Shown here in pieces: positions 44,761 to 54,084 of a stretch of 64,000 bases of DNA. The notes beneath the pieces are model-generated. The model ran no database searches, was not told where the DNA came from, and saw nothing but the letters and a program-made list of their open reading frames with translations. The translations under genes and the position numbers were made by a program. This DNA comes from Aquimarina sp. Aq107 (GTDB lineage: Bacteria; Bacteroidota; Bacteroidia; Flavobacteriales; Flavobacteriaceae), in the NCBI RefSeq assembly GCF_943733665.1, contig NZ_OX030782.1:3458501-3522500 (forward strand), given 5' to 3'. Each line of letters begins with the position of its first letter. The first letter of the stretch is position 1.

Positions 44761-46386
44761 TTAATATACTTTTTCACCTCCTACATAGGTCGCATTTACC
44801 TTAATATTAGGGATTTTATCCTCATTGATTTCCATAATATTCTCTTCTAGGATCACAAAATCGGCAAATTTACCAGTTGTAATGCTTCCTTTTTCAGATT
44901 CTTCAAAATTACTATATGCAGCCCAGATAGTCATTCCTTTTAGGGTTTCTTCTCTAGTCAAAGCGTCTTCTTTTTGAAAACCATCTGCAGGATATTGTTT
45001 TAGATCTTTACGAGCTACAGCTGCATAAAATGTATAAAATGGACTTACATTCTCTACAGGATAATCAGTCCCTAATGCTAATTTACCTGTTTTATTAAGT
45101 AATTGTTTATACGCATATGCTCCTTTAATACGTTCCTCACCTAATCGTTCATCTGCCCAATACATATCGCTCGTAGCGTGTGTTGGCTGCACACTCATTA
45201 CTAAATTATCGTTTAAAATTTTAAATTCTTCTGGAGCTACTACCTGTGCATGTTCCACACGCCATCTTCTATCGGACTTATCTTTTAATACATCATAATA
45301 GGTATTCATCACTACAGCATTGGCAGAATCTCCAATGGCATGTGTATTCATCTGGAAAGGAGAAGCCGCCAATTTTATTGCTAATTCCTTAAATTCTTTT
45401 GTCCCAATAACCATTGCACCATAATGATCATGTTTATCTGAGTATGGTTTCTTCAATACTGCTCCTCGAGATCCCAATGCTCCATCTGCATATACTTTAA
45501 AAGAAGACACATTAAGCTTATCTGTTTTGTGCACTCCTTGCTTTAAATAATAATCTACATATGCAGGTACATTACTAACCATAGCATACATCCTTATTTT
45601 TAATTCTTCAGCTTTTTGTAAACTGTCAATAACCTTAATAACATCTGGACTTAAACCAGCATCATCTACAGTTGTTAATCCATAACTAAAATTAATTTTT
45701 TCGGCATCTTTTAACGCTGCTACTTGTTCTGCCACTGTAGGTTGTGGAAAAATTGCTTCTACCAATTCCATTGGATTATCAATCAATACCCCTGTTAATT
45801 TCCCTTCTTTCTGGATAATTTCGCCACCAGCAATTTTTGTATCAATAGTGATTTTTGCTAAATCTAATGCAGCTTGATTAGCGAGCATTGCATGACCATC
45901 TACCCTAGTCACTGCCACAGGGATTTCTGGAAATAAACTATCTAGTTTTTCTTTGGTTGGAAATTCTTTAACTTCCCAATCATTTTGATCCCAACCGCGC
46001 CCGGTAATAAAAGACACTTTCTTCTTATCCTGAAAATCTATAATACGAGCTAAAACATCATCATAGCTAGTAGTACCTACTAAGTTTACTTTTTGCTGTT
46101 GCAGTCCTAACCCGTAAAAATGACAGTGAGCATCTATTAAACCGGGAACCACTGTCTTGCCTTTTGCATCTATAGAATCTGTAAAGGAATATGTTTTACT
46201 TACTTCTTCTAGACTCCCTACTGCTATAAATTTATCGTCTTTAATTACAAAGGCTTCTGCTTTAGGTTTTGATTCATCCACCGTATATACATTGGCATTA
46301 AAAACGAGTAAATCTGCTGTTTCTTTAGGTTGTTGACAAGAAATAAAAACAAGTGCACTAAGCGTACCTAAAAGTACTTTTTTCAT
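44761..46386 (-). CDS. amidohydrolase family lipoprotein (YtcJ-like)
   Basis: 541 aa. Lipoprotein signal MKKVLLGTLSALVFISC then QQPK. Metal site IDAHCHFYGLG (HxH), carboxylated-Lys/His region, and the Asp of LALGTDYPVEN near the C-terminus are visible; family cleaves amides or cyclic C-N bonds, substrate unknown. Convergent with the protease gene 18 bases away. Confidence 0.85.
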   Translation of the reverse strand: MKKVLLGTLSALVFISCQQPKETADLLVFNANVYTVDESKPKAEAFVIKDDKFIAVGSLEEVSKTYSFTDSIDAKGKTVVPGLIDAHCHFYGLGLQQQKVNLVGTTSYDDVLARIIDFQDKKKVSFITGRGWDQNDWEVKEFPTKEKLDSLFPEIPVAVTRVDGHAMLANQAALDLAKITIDTKIAGGEIIQKEGKLTGVLIDNPMELVEAIFPQPTVAEQVAALKDAEKINFSYGLTTVDDAGLSPDVIKVIDSLQKAEELKIRMYAMVSNVPAYVDYYLKQGVHKTDKLNVSSFKVYADGALGSRGAVLKKPYSDKHDHYGAMVIGTKEFKELAIKLAASPFQMNTHAIGDSANAVVMNTYYDVLKDKSDRRWRVEHAQVVAPEEFKILNDNLVMSVQPTHATSDMYWADERLGEERIKGAYAYKQLLNKTGKLALGTDYPVENVSPFYTFYAAVARKDLKQYPADGFQKEDALTREETLKGMTIWAAYSNFEESEKGSITTGKFADFVILEENIMEINEDKIPNIKVNATYVGGEKVY

Positions 46387-46509
46387 GATATGTTGAGTTT
46401 GAAATGTGTTATCGGATAAAAATAAAGATAAAAAAGATGATATTCCTTTTTTTTCAAATTCTTAACTTTTGTAGAGCTATGGAAGTCATTGTTTAGTTAG
46501 TAGTACTGT

Positions 46510-46992
46510 TTATAAATTAACCACTCTTTTATAGATAATCCCTTCTGATCTATACACTATCATCAGAACATTAGTTCCTTGTCTATTATATAGTTCGGGA
46601 CTACTCGTTGTTTTCCATTCTATTTTTCTTTTCTCAATTATATCATTCATCCAAACTTTATCATCTTTATTAGATAGAATCTTCTCCATTCCATCTGTCC
46701 ATTTATTAACATCAGATGGATTTATCTTAATTACAAACTTATAATCCCACGAGGATGCTCCTGGCAGTGCAATTCTACTGTCTAAAAATCCATTTACATT
46801 AAATAGTTCGAATTCTGCGTCTTCAAAATCACTAAAATATTTAATTTCATTTTTTAGAATTTCTACGCGTTCAATCTTAGATTCATAATCATCGCTATCT
46901 AACATAGTAGTATTAGATTTTGAATTTGATGAATCAAAACAACTATTAAATATGAAAGTTATTAGTAAAAGTAGATACGTTATTTTATTCAT
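46510..46992 (-). CDS. small lipoprotein of unknown function
   Basis: 160 aa from the ATG at 46992 (MNKITYLLLLITFIFNSC); a longer frame starts at a TTG at 47004. Lipobox Cys18 followed by FDSSNSKS. Mature part contains SSWDYKFVIKINPSDVNKW and no known motif. Unrecognised; one of three short orphan genes in a row on this strand. Confidence 0.65.
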   Translation of the reverse strand: MNKITYLLLLITFIFNSCFDSSNSKSNTTMLDSDDYESKIERVEILKNEIKYFSDFEDAEFELFNVNGFLDSRIALPGASSWDYKFVIKINPSDVNKWTDGMEKILSNKDDKVWMNDIIEKRKIEWKTTSSPELYNRQGTNVLMIVYRSEGIIYKRVVNL

Positions 46993-47059
46993 TTTAATTG
47001 ACAATAAAATTAATTATGAGTAATCAATTCTTATTAAAAACTATTATTTATGTTCTATA

Positions 47060-47491
47060 TTATTTACTTTTTTCTAATGTAGAAAAAGCACTAGCTTTGG
47101 TACCATCGCTATTAACTACATCATTATAAAAATAACTATATAGAACCCGATTTTGATCGATTTTAGAAAGAATAACAACCCCTTTTTCTATACAAACGTC
47201 AATGTTATTCTCAATTACTTCGTTAAATGTCGCTTGGTCTTCTGAGTACTTTATCAATTCCCACTTTCCGGTACAATTCAAGCTAGGATATGAGATACTA
47301 TATGTTTCTCTTTTTGTGTCAATTTTCACTTCAACTGTCCATTGATTGTCCTCACTAAGGTCAATTTGGAATGCAGTTCCAGTCCATGTGCCCTCAAGCC
47401 AATTTTTATTTTTGGAAAAAGATGTATTATTGATACCACAACCAGCTATTATAAAGAAGCTAAACACAACTATTAATCTAAATTTTGTCAT
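47060..47491 (-). CDS. small lipoprotein of unknown function
   Basis: 143 aa from the ATG at 47491 (MTKFRLIVVFSFFIIAGC); an ATG at 47518 adds nine residues without a signal-peptide rationale. After Cys18, a lipocalin-like small beta-rich domain is suggested by WLEGTWTGTAFQI and CTGKWELIK. Not recognised as a named family. Confidence 0.6.
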   Translation of the reverse strand: MTKFRLIVVFSFFIIAGCGINNTSFSKNKNWLEGTWTGTAFQIDLSEDNQWTVEVKIDTKRETYSISYPSLNCTGKWELIKYSEDQATFNEVIENNIDVCIEKGVVILSKIDQNRVLYSYFYNDVVNSDGTKASAFSTLEKSK

Positions 47492-47582
47492 ATGCAAATA
47501 ATGCTCTTTAGGAAACATTGTGTAATTAACGATATTAAAATCAGCTATGCGTTATATAAGTAACAAAGATATATGCGTATCA

Positions 47583-48050
47583 TTAGTGTTTCAAAATATC
47601 GTTACGAAGCGAACGTATTTGAACTTTATCATCCGCAAGATTTAAGAATTGAGTTTTATTCATAATAACTAAATTAATATCTGTTAATCCATTTGGACCA
47701 TAATTATTTTCTGTAATAAACTTCCCATTGTCTAATTCTAATATTGCACTAGAATCCATTACTTGTTCATTATCTAAGAATCTAAAGTGTATATCTTTTA
47801 TCTGTTTATTTCTAAACATTAGCCTAGATGTTAAACCATACCTTTGAGCTTTCTCAAAACTAATACGTTTATTGTTTGAATAATCTTCTACTAAATCAAT
47901 ATCATCATTAAGATGCTTAGGCAATAAAACAACTTGACCATTAGATAATCTAATCTGAGACTGAAACTCTTGCATTCCTTGTTCATTTTCGACTGTATAA
48001 TTAAATCGAATTTTTGAGATTTTTTCATCAATTAAATCAGATAGTTTCAT
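47583..48050 (-). CDS. cytosolic protein of unknown function
   Basis: 155 aa without a signal peptide, acidic, no membrane segment. Start MKLSDLIDEKISKIRFNY. No motif recognised. Last of three orphan genes on this strand; no obvious partner. Confidence 0.55.
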   Translation of the reverse strand: MKLSDLIDEKISKIRFNYTVENEQGMQEFQSQIRLSNGQVVLLPKHLNDDIDLVEDYSNNKRISFEKAQRYGLTSRLMFRNKQIKDIHFRFLDNEQVMDSSAILELDNGKFITENNYGPNGLTDINLVIMNKTQFLNLADDKVQIRSLRNDILKH

Positions 48051-48269
48051 GGCTTAGTGCAGTATTAGTTAATGATTTGTGTTTTAACATAGTAAGCTTA
48101 AATATAATAAATTTTCGAGTCAACGCATAACTCAATACTGTGCACCTCTATTTTTATATATTATTCTAAAACATCAAATTAGAAATACTTCTCTAAATAA
48201 TAGTTACAGATCTAGTAAATACAATCTTATTTTAATCAATTCAGCTTTAACTTCTTGATTTTCATCGTT

Positions 48270-48491
48270 CTAAATTTCCTTTTTAAAATATACTACCGCT
48301 TCATCCTTATCTTTTTCTGTTACATAGAATTTTCCTAATGCCAGATGATTATTCGAATTATCAGGATGAAAATCTAAATTCATTTCATAAGATGTTAAAG
48401 CTTTTTTAGGAAGATTATGACCTTCTAACATATAAGAACCTATATCATTTACGAGAGCCCATTCTGGCTTTACTTCACGGTTCATATGCAC
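48270..48491 (-). pseudogene. C-terminal TPR fragment, probably of an esterase-type protein
   Basis: 73 codons: KPEWALVNDIGSYMLEG, then LDFHPDNSNNHLALGKFYV and a final EKDKDEAVVYFKKEI. The pattern (a conserved GxxxLxG helix, then TPR units ending in YFKK) is that of the C-terminus of alpha/beta-hydrolase (esterase-like) proteins of Bacteroidota. Nothing of the hydrolase domain lies upstream, and the start would be a GTG. Best read as a decayed remnant; a small standalone TPR protein is possible. Confidence 0.4.
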
Positions 48492-48785
48492 GCTTATTTT
48501 TTTATTATTATGGAAGATGGATTATTAATATTCGTAATATTTGATATATCAAATATTATAAAATTTTAATTGTACTGCTAACACGGGGTAATAGAATCAA
48601 TTAATGATTCTAGCCTAAACCCTGAACCATTCATAAAACTTCCTTGAACCTAATACTACATTTTTTGAACCATACACAATATCGCGCTACTTGAGTTTCG
48701 AGATACTTTTGTAAAAACAAATGATAACATAAATCATTCTTAAGATTTCAATCACATAATTCGGTAATACATAAAAAATTATACC
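48492..48785. other. 294-base intergenic region, no gene seen
   Basis: AT-rich, ends in the start of the propeller lipoprotein gene. No strong promoter box or hairpin recognised, apart from simple A/T palindromes (e.g. TTGATATATCAA near 48541). Confidence 0.4.
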
Positions 48786-49796
48786 ATGAAAAATCAAATA
48801 AATAAAGTAAGAATAATCCTAGCATTTGGACTTACATCATTTTACATCGCTTGTAGTGATGATGATAACATATCCCAAGTAGTAGCAATTCCAGATTCAA
48901 TAACAGTTAAAGAATCAGATTTTTATCCCGAAGGAATTGTTTACAACGAATCCGAAAAAGTTTTTTACACAGGATCAATTCGAAAAGGCAAAATAATCAG
49001 TATTGATTTAAACGGGAATCAAGAGGTCTTTGCCGACGATGAAACTTTGACATCAGTTTTAGGCCTTATTATTGACAAAACAAATAATAGATTAATAGTC
49101 TGTAATACTGATCCTGGAGTAGGAATCAAAACTGATCCCTCGACAGTAGGACAACTAGCTCAAGTTATTATCTATGATCTATCAAATAGAAGTAAGATTT
49201 CTACTATCGACTTAGCAAGTTTACTACCAGGAGGTCATTTAGCAAATGATGTAACTATTGATCCCGACGGTAACATATATGTAACAGATAGTTTTTCGCC
49301 TGTAATTTATAAAGTAGATCTTTTAGGTAATCCTTCTATTTTAGTAAACAACCCCTTGTTTAGTGCTCCTGCGGGTGCTTTCGGACTAAACGGTATCGTT
49401 TATCATCCAGATGATTACCTTATTGTAGGCAAATACGACGAAGGAAAACTGTATAAAATTTCGCTCTCAGACACAAATAATATAACCGAAATAACGCTGA
49501 ACGGAGCTGTTAACTCTGTAGATGGTTTATTATTAACAGATAATAACACATTAATATTAGCTAGTAATAATATAACTGGAGCTAATTTTGATGAAGCCAT
49601 ATACCAGATAGTAACCACAGATGATTGGGATACAGGAACTATTGTTAATACGTTTATAACTCCCTTAGGAACTTTTCCCACAACACTAGATGTAATTGAA
49701 AATGAACTATACGTTATTTATTCTTCGTTAAGTGCATTATTCGGTGGCGTAACACCACCAGTTGAAGAGTTTCCCATCCAAAAAATATCATTCTAA
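48786..49796 (+). CDS. beta-propeller lipoprotein (SMP-30/NHL-like)
   Basis: 336 aa. Lipobox Cys23 followed by SDDDN (surface-type). Repeated blade motifs: FYPEGIVYNESEKVFYTG, LTSVLGLIIDKTNNRLIVC, HLANDVTIDPDGNIYVTD, VDGLLLTDNNTLILASN. SMP-30/gluconolactonase-like six-bladed propellers hydrolyse lactones or act as scaffolds; the catalytic metal ligands could not be confirmed. First gene of a three-gene run with the DUF1330-like and LolA-like proteins. Confidence 0.75.
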   Translation: MKNQINKVRIILAFGLTSFYIACSDDDNISQVVAIPDSITVKESDFYPEGIVYNESEKVFYTGSIRKGKIISIDLNGNQEVFADDETLTSVLGLIIDKTNNRLIVCNTDPGVGIKTDPSTVGQLAQVIIYDLSNRSKISTIDLASLLPGGHLANDVTIDPDGNIYVTDSFSPVIYKVDLLGNPSILVNNPLFSAPAGAFGLNGIVYHPDDYLIVGKYDEGKLYKISLSDTNNITEITLNGAVNSVDGLLLTDNNTLILASNNITGANFDEAIYQIVTTDDWDTGTIVNTFITPLGTFPTTLDVIENELYVIYSSLSALFGGVTPPVEEFPIQKISF

Positions 49797-49821
49797 ATTA
49801 TTTATATCAAAACAAACAGTT

Positions 49822-50118
49822 ATGTCAGAAAAATCAATAATGATTGTGAATGCAGTTTTAAATCCAAATGAAAAAGAAGCATTTACATACTATTCGGAAC
49901 AATCAGTTCCATTATTTAAAGAAGCTGGCGCTATACCAATAGGAAAGTACAAAATTGCTAAAACTATTATCGGTTCTAAAAAACCACAAGTAGTTGTAAT
50001 TATGGAATTCCCAAATAGCGAATCCATTATCAATGTTTTTGAGTCAGAAATTTATAAAGAATTACTGCCTTTTAGGGAAAAAGCGTTCCTTGAATTAGAT
50101 GTTTTTATAGGAAAATAA
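49822..50118 (+). CDS. DUF1330-like small protein
   Basis: 98 aa from the ATG at 49822 (MSEKSIMIVNAVLNP); an ATG 60 bases upstream lies inside the preceding gene and is rejected. Ferredoxin-like dimeric alpha/beta-barrel pattern: VVVIMEFPNSESIINVFES and a terminal beta strand. DUF1330/antibiotic-monooxygenase-like fold, function unknown. Co-transcribed with the neighbouring genes. Confidence 0.7.
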   Translation: MSEKSIMIVNAVLNPNEKEAFTYYSEQSVPLFKEAGAIPIGKYKIAKTIIGSKKPQVVVIMEFPNSESIINVFESEIYKELLPFREKAFLELDVFIGK

Positions 50119-50155
50119 TCGAACAAAAATTATAATAAAATTAAACAATTATAGT

Positions 50156-50956
50156 ATGAATACATCAACTTCAAATTTCGTAATAATATTTTTTGCAATC
50201 GCATTCATGTCTCCTTCGGTAGTAAATGCGCAAGAAACAGATTCTAAAGCTAAACAATTATTAAAAGCTATGACCAATGTAAATGGAGGTTGGGAAAAAA
50301 TAGCTTCTAAAAAAGATGTCGAATTCACCTATATCTATCATGATTTAAAAAAAGGGAAAGACATTTCTACAGAACGCTATATTTTTGATAATGAAGTTTC
50401 TTGGGGAGAATACGAACAACACGAAGTTAACATATTACCTGGTCAAGCAGGAGTAGTTAAGCAGAATAAAATAAATGGGATACCTAAAGTTACTTTAAGT
50501 GGTAAAAAAATAACTTCCCAAGAAGCCGTAAATGGTACAAATTTCTTTAGATCGGTAAATTATTATTGGTTTACTATGATGTACAAGCTAGAAGATCCAG
50601 GTACAATACATAAATATTTAGGTCAAGAGACTGTTAATGGTGTAAAATATGATAAAGTACGTCTTACGTATGATGTTAAACTTGTAGGGAAAAAAGTAAA
50701 TGATGAGTTCATTCTATTCTTTAATCCTAAAACACATTTAGTAGACAGGTTTATGTTTTCTTTGCCTGCTTGGGGAATAAAAAAACCGATATTAATTATG
50801 GTACTTGATTATGAGAAAATTGAAGACATACATATTGCTACTAAGAGAAAAGCTTTCGCTCCAAATGATTCTGGTGAATATTTTACGCTCGTTGAATTTA
50901 CCACTAAGAATATTAAATTTAATAATGGGTTTACTATAGCAGATTTTAAATTATAA
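50156..50956 (+). CDS. secreted LolA-like protein of unknown function
   Basis: 266 aa with a signal peptide (about 1-24, ending PSVVNAQ). Mature part is all-beta, with MTNVNGGWEKIASKKDVEF near the N-terminus, then repeated strands and a KYLGQETVNGVKYDKVRLTY segment, as in the LolA/LppX-like outer-membrane lipid carriers of Bacteroidota (perhaps DUF6503). Probably in the periplasm. Third gene of the propeller operon. Confidence 0.6.
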   Translation: MNTSTSNFVIIFFAIAFMSPSVVNAQETDSKAKQLLKAMTNVNGGWEKIASKKDVEFTYIYHDLKKGKDISTERYIFDNEVSWGEYEQHEVNILPGQAGVVKQNKINGIPKVTLSGKKITSQEAVNGTNFFRSVNYYWFTMMYKLEDPGTIHKYLGQETVNGVKYDKVRLTYDVKLVGKKVNDEFILFFNPKTHLVDRFMFSLPAWGIKKPILIMVLDYEKIEDIHIATKRKAFAPNDSGEYFTLVEFTTKNIKFNNGFTIADFKL

Positions 50957-50994
50957 AATGAAACAAAGTAATATTAACTATTTTCATTTATCTA

Positions 50995-51026
50995 ACGGAA
51001 GATTAACCTTTGGGATAGTCTTCCGT
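50995..51026 (+). terminator. hairpin after the propeller operon
   Basis: 8-bp perfect stem ACGGAAGA (50995-51002) / TCTTCCGT (51019-51026), 16-base loop, 39 bases past the operon's last stop. Followed by ATATGACT, not a U-run, so termination is weak or absent; could be an mRNA end stabiliser. Confidence 0.4.
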
Positions 51027-51150
51027 ATATGACTACCTATTGGTTAAGAGTTATTACTAACTTCGGAATAATCATTTCTTATCCCAGAATCGTAAAATAG
51101 AAAACAACACAGGATATTTTTTTAATTTAGAAAACCAAATTTGAAAAACA

Positions 51151-52032
51151 ATGACATTAACAATTCCCAGTGATTTTCATAAATCTTCTCAAGAAAATGA
51201 TATCGTTCATACTCTAAATGAAAATACAGTTGTTTTATTAAACAGAAAAAATGAAACAAGTAGATCTAAAATAAACCTCACACAGCATTTAATTGCTTTT
51301 GGAATTGAAGGGAAAAAGTATTTTCATTCCCTTGATGATGATACAGCTCTTTATAAAAACGAAGCTATTTTTCTTAAAAAAGGATTGTTTTTAACAACAG
51401 AAAAAATAATGGAAAGTAATAATTATAAGAGTATATTATTTTTTGTTGATGATAATTTGCTGTTAGATTTTTTTAAAAAAAACGGGAAATACTTTCCATA
51501 TACAAATAACTCAAAAGAAGAGTCACAAACTTATTTTAAATTTGATAACAGTCCTAATTTAGAAGCATATATAAAATCCATACTTATTTATTTTGAAAAT
51601 AAAAGCCAACTTACTGAACCTCTTTTTAAGGTAAAATTTGAAGAGCTTTTATTAAATCTAGTAATAAATGATAAACAACATGTTTTCAAAGATTTTCTAA
51701 CCAATTTAAATAAGAAAAACACGTACAATTTAAGTGAATTCATGAAAAATAATTTTACTCGTAATTTACGGATAGAAGACTTTGCATACTTAAATGGAAT
51801 GAGTACTTCTTCATTTAAAAGAAATTTTGAAAAAACTTTTTATTTATCGCCCGCAAAATGGTTAAAAGAAAAACGAATAGAAAAAGCCGAATTTCTTTTA
51901 CAGACCTCAGAAAAAAACGTTAACGAGGTCGCTATGGAAGTTGGTTTTGAAAATCCATCTCATTTTATTCAAGTTTTTAAATCACATCACGGACTTACTC
52001 CTAAAAAATTTCAACAGAAATTTTTTAGTTAG
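51151..52032 (+). CDS. AraC family transcriptional regulator
   Basis: 293 aa. C-terminal AraC domain (about 195-293): LRIEDFAYLNGMSTSSFKRN (first HTH) and VNEVAMEVGFENPSHFIQVF (second HTH), ending GLTPKKFQQKF, a textbook pattern. N-terminal domain (1-180) is a cupin-like sensor region without recognisable ligand residues. Downstream of the propeller operon in the same direction, which it may regulate; inference. Its last four bases overlap the convergent sigma factor gene. Confidence 0.88.
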   Translation: MTLTIPSDFHKSSQENDIVHTLNENTVVLLNRKNETSRSKINLTQHLIAFGIEGKKYFHSLDDDTALYKNEAIFLKKGLFLTTEKIMESNNYKSILFFVDDNLLLDFFKKNGKYFPYTNNSKEESQTYFKFDNSPNLEAYIKSILIYFENKSQLTEPLFKVKFEELLLNLVINDKQHVFKDFLTNLNKKNTYNLSEFMKNNFTRNLRIEDFAYLNGMSTSSFKRNFEKTFYLSPAKWLKEKRIEKAEFLLQTSEKNVNEVAMEVGFENPSHFIQVFKSHHGLTPKKFQQKFFS

Positions 52033-52826
52033 ATCTCATTAAAAATTCTTTTGGACGCTATTAATTGGTTCAATTCTTTATAAAAATCAGATTTATTAAT
52101 GAAATCCCCATGGTTGCTATAAATTCCTGTCATTGAATTTAATTCCTCCATTTCTTCATTGTAAACATCTATATTATCCACAAAATTAAGATCTTCTTTT
52201 ACAATTCTTTTAGAAGCAATAGCTATATGAATTCTTTTGTTACACCTACATTTATTAGTAGTATTATAAACACCACAATTAGAATTTAAAAAACTACCAA
52301 TTAGTTTCCTAGATTTTTGGAGTCGTTTCCTGAAATTTTCAGGAGAAATTTCGATTATCTCACAGGCAACATTACTTTTTATTTTAAGAATACTGCCTAG
52401 TATAAAAACTATTCTCAATTCTCTGGATAAACATTGAAGCATCGCTAAAGTGCACCCTGTTTTCATCTCCTTTTCTAACAAATCACTATCAGGCAAGTCA
52501 TAACTCACAGGGTCATTAATCGAGTTTAATTCTTCTGAGAACTGACTAAATGAGATAGGTCTTTTTTCGAACGAAGTTTTCTTTTGATTAATTAAATAGT
52601 TTGTTGCAATTCTATAAACCCAAGTATTAAACTTACTTTTCCCTTGATATTTACTCAAATTAGTAATTACTTTTAATAAAATTTCCTGAGTAGCATCTTC
52701 AGCATCAGCCTTATTCCATAAAAACCGTATTGATAGATTATATACTAATTGATCAATGGACTTAATAAGTTTTTCAAGACTCCTTTTATCACCTTCTAAG
52801 CAAGATTTTATAAGTTGTTCTTCCAT
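52029..52826 (-). CDS. ECF-like RNA polymerase sigma factor with a C-terminal extension
   Basis: 265 aa, much longer than typical ECF sigmas (about 180 aa). Region 2 (about 20-85: DQLVYNLSIRFLWNKADAED, then FNTWVYRIATNYLINQ) is clear. Region 4 (about 130-185: MLQCLSRELRIVFILG, then CEIIEISPENFRKRLQKSRK) is present. It is followed by an extra 80 residues that begin with a Cys-rich motif NCGVYNTTNKCRCNKR, resembling a small zinc- or Fe-binding site. An anti-sigma gene is not adjacent. A strong terminator stem lies 11 bases upstream of the ATG. Confidence 0.82.
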   Translation of the reverse strand: MEEQLIKSCLEGDKRSLEKLIKSIDQLVYNLSIRFLWNKADAEDATQEILLKVITNLSKYQGKSKFNTWVYRIATNYLINQKKTSFEKRPISFSQFSEELNSINDPVSYDLPDSDLLEKEMKTGCTLAMLQCLSRELRIVFILGSILKIKSNVACEIIEISPENFRKRLQKSRKLIGSFLNSNCGVYNTTNKCRCNKRIHIAIASKRIVKEDLNFVDNIDVYNEEMEELNSMTGIYSNHGDFINKSDFYKELNQLIASKRIFNEI

Positions 52827-52839
52827 AATATATAATAAA

Positions 52840-52868
52840 AAGGCTAAGGCTTACCTTAGCCTTTTTTT
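52840..52868. terminator. terminator between the SRPBCC gene and the sigma factor
   Basis: Perfect 10-bp stem AAGGCTAAGG (52840-52849) / CCTTAGCCTT (52854-52863), loop CTTA, U-runs on both strands (seven on plus, five on minus). It begins 9 bases past the SRPBCC stop on the minus strand and ends 13 bases before the sigma factor ATG, so the sigma gene's leader would contain or just follow it. Confidence 0.8.
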
Positions 52869-52876
52869 GTTTTTCT

Positions 52877-53287
52877 TTAATCCGCTAAAATAGTCTGTAA
52901 CAATAGTAATTCTTCTTTTAACTGACCAATTTGTGCACTTAATGTACCTTCCACTTCCTCTAATGGGACTGGAGGAGCAATTAATACGAAAGAGTAAATT
53001 GCATTATTGTCTGGTCCAGCTGTCACTCTAGAATACGCAACTCCTATACTATTGTCAGGCATTGTCATATACCAATCAATAGTCCCCAACTCTTTATTTA
53101 TCTTTGTTTCTAAACCAATTTTAAGTTCACCATTAGGGGTTACTAATAATGCTGATTCTTGATCAGCTTCTTTAAATGCGCCAGTCCATTTAGAAAGGTT
53201 TAAAGGGTTTGCTATATAATCAAACGCCTTTTCTGTTGATGTTGTTAAATTAATGCTCTGAACATCATGATTCTTTATTACCATCAT
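52877..53287 (-). CDS. SRPBCC (START/Bet v1-like) family protein
   Basis: 136 aa. Shows the family N-terminus (VQSINLTTSTEKAFDYIANPLNLSKWT) and alternating strands; a hydrophobic cavity binding lipids or small ligands is typical. No catalytic motif. Two ATGs (53287 and 53284) open the frame. Upstream of the sigma gene across a terminator. Confidence 0.75.
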   Translation of the reverse strand: MMVIKNHDVQSINLTTSTEKAFDYIANPLNLSKWTGAFKEADQESALLVTPNGELKIGLETKINKELGTIDWYMTMPDNSIGVAYSRVTAGPDNNAIYSFVLIAPPVPLEEVEGTLSAQIGQLKEELLLLQTILAD

Positions 53288-53461
53288 TCTTATATTTTTT
53301 AATAACCAATTTATTTTGGCTACATTATATTAGACAATCAAGAATGCGCACTGTGAAAATTTTTTACGTTTTTTTTCTACAGGTAACAAACTATAGTAAG
53401 AATGACTGTATTTTTAAACTAAATCAAGATAATTATGATCTTCTTTAAGCTGAGGTATCTA

Positions 53462-54001
53462 TTATTTTTCAGAAAAGTAGTTCTTCGAATTTTCTTCTAT
53501 TAGTTTTTTTAGATTTTCTAAATTTTCGTCTTCTTGCGTTTTCATAGAACTTGGCATAAAAGAAAGTAATGATTTTGCCCACATACTATTTCCCTTAATG
53601 TTGGATTTAGAAGTAATTATTGTCTTTCCACCTGCTTCTTTAAAAAACATTTCGTAATCTATATCCATAAAATCCATCGTAAAAGTCATTGCCATATGTT
53701 CATGAAGTTTCATGGCAGTTATAGTCTCTTCCATAACCATTTCTTCTCCACTATTATCTACATATACATTAGAAACTGCTCCAACCGTATTAGGAGTACC
53801 ACTAACTAATTCTGTTCTTTTAAATCCCTTAATCCATTTAGGTAAATTAGAAACATCAGACATCACTTCCCAGGATTCATTAGCTGGTTTATTAACTGTT
53901 ATCTCGTTTTCATAAGAAACGGATGGTGTAAAAAATCCAATCCCAAAAAACACTAATGTTAATACAATAATTAGATACAATAAATATTTTAAATACTTCA
54001 T
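53462..54001 (-). CDS. membrane-anchored SRPBCC family protein
   Basis: 179 aa. N-terminal signal-anchor or signal peptide (about 6-25, LLYLIIVLTLVFFGIGFFT) followed by the Bet v1-like pattern VNKPANESWEVMSDVSNLPK. Periplasmic or membrane-tethered polyketide-cyclase-like fold, ligand unknown. Related by fold to the neighbour at 52877 but otherwise different. Confidence 0.72.
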   Translation of the reverse strand: MKYLKYLLYLIIVLTLVFFGIGFFTPSVSYENEITVNKPANESWEVMSDVSNLPKWIKGFKRTELVSGTPNTVGAVSNVYVDNSGEEMVMEETITAMKLHEHMAMTFTMDFMDIDYEMFFKEAGGKTIITSKSNIKGNSMWAKSLLSFMPSSMKTQEDENLENLKKLIEENSKNYFSEK

Positions 54002-54084
54002 AATATGCGTTTTGTGTTCACCATAAATTTATCAAATTAAATTTAAACAGCTTACTCATAAAACCTGTAAATCAACACATTACT

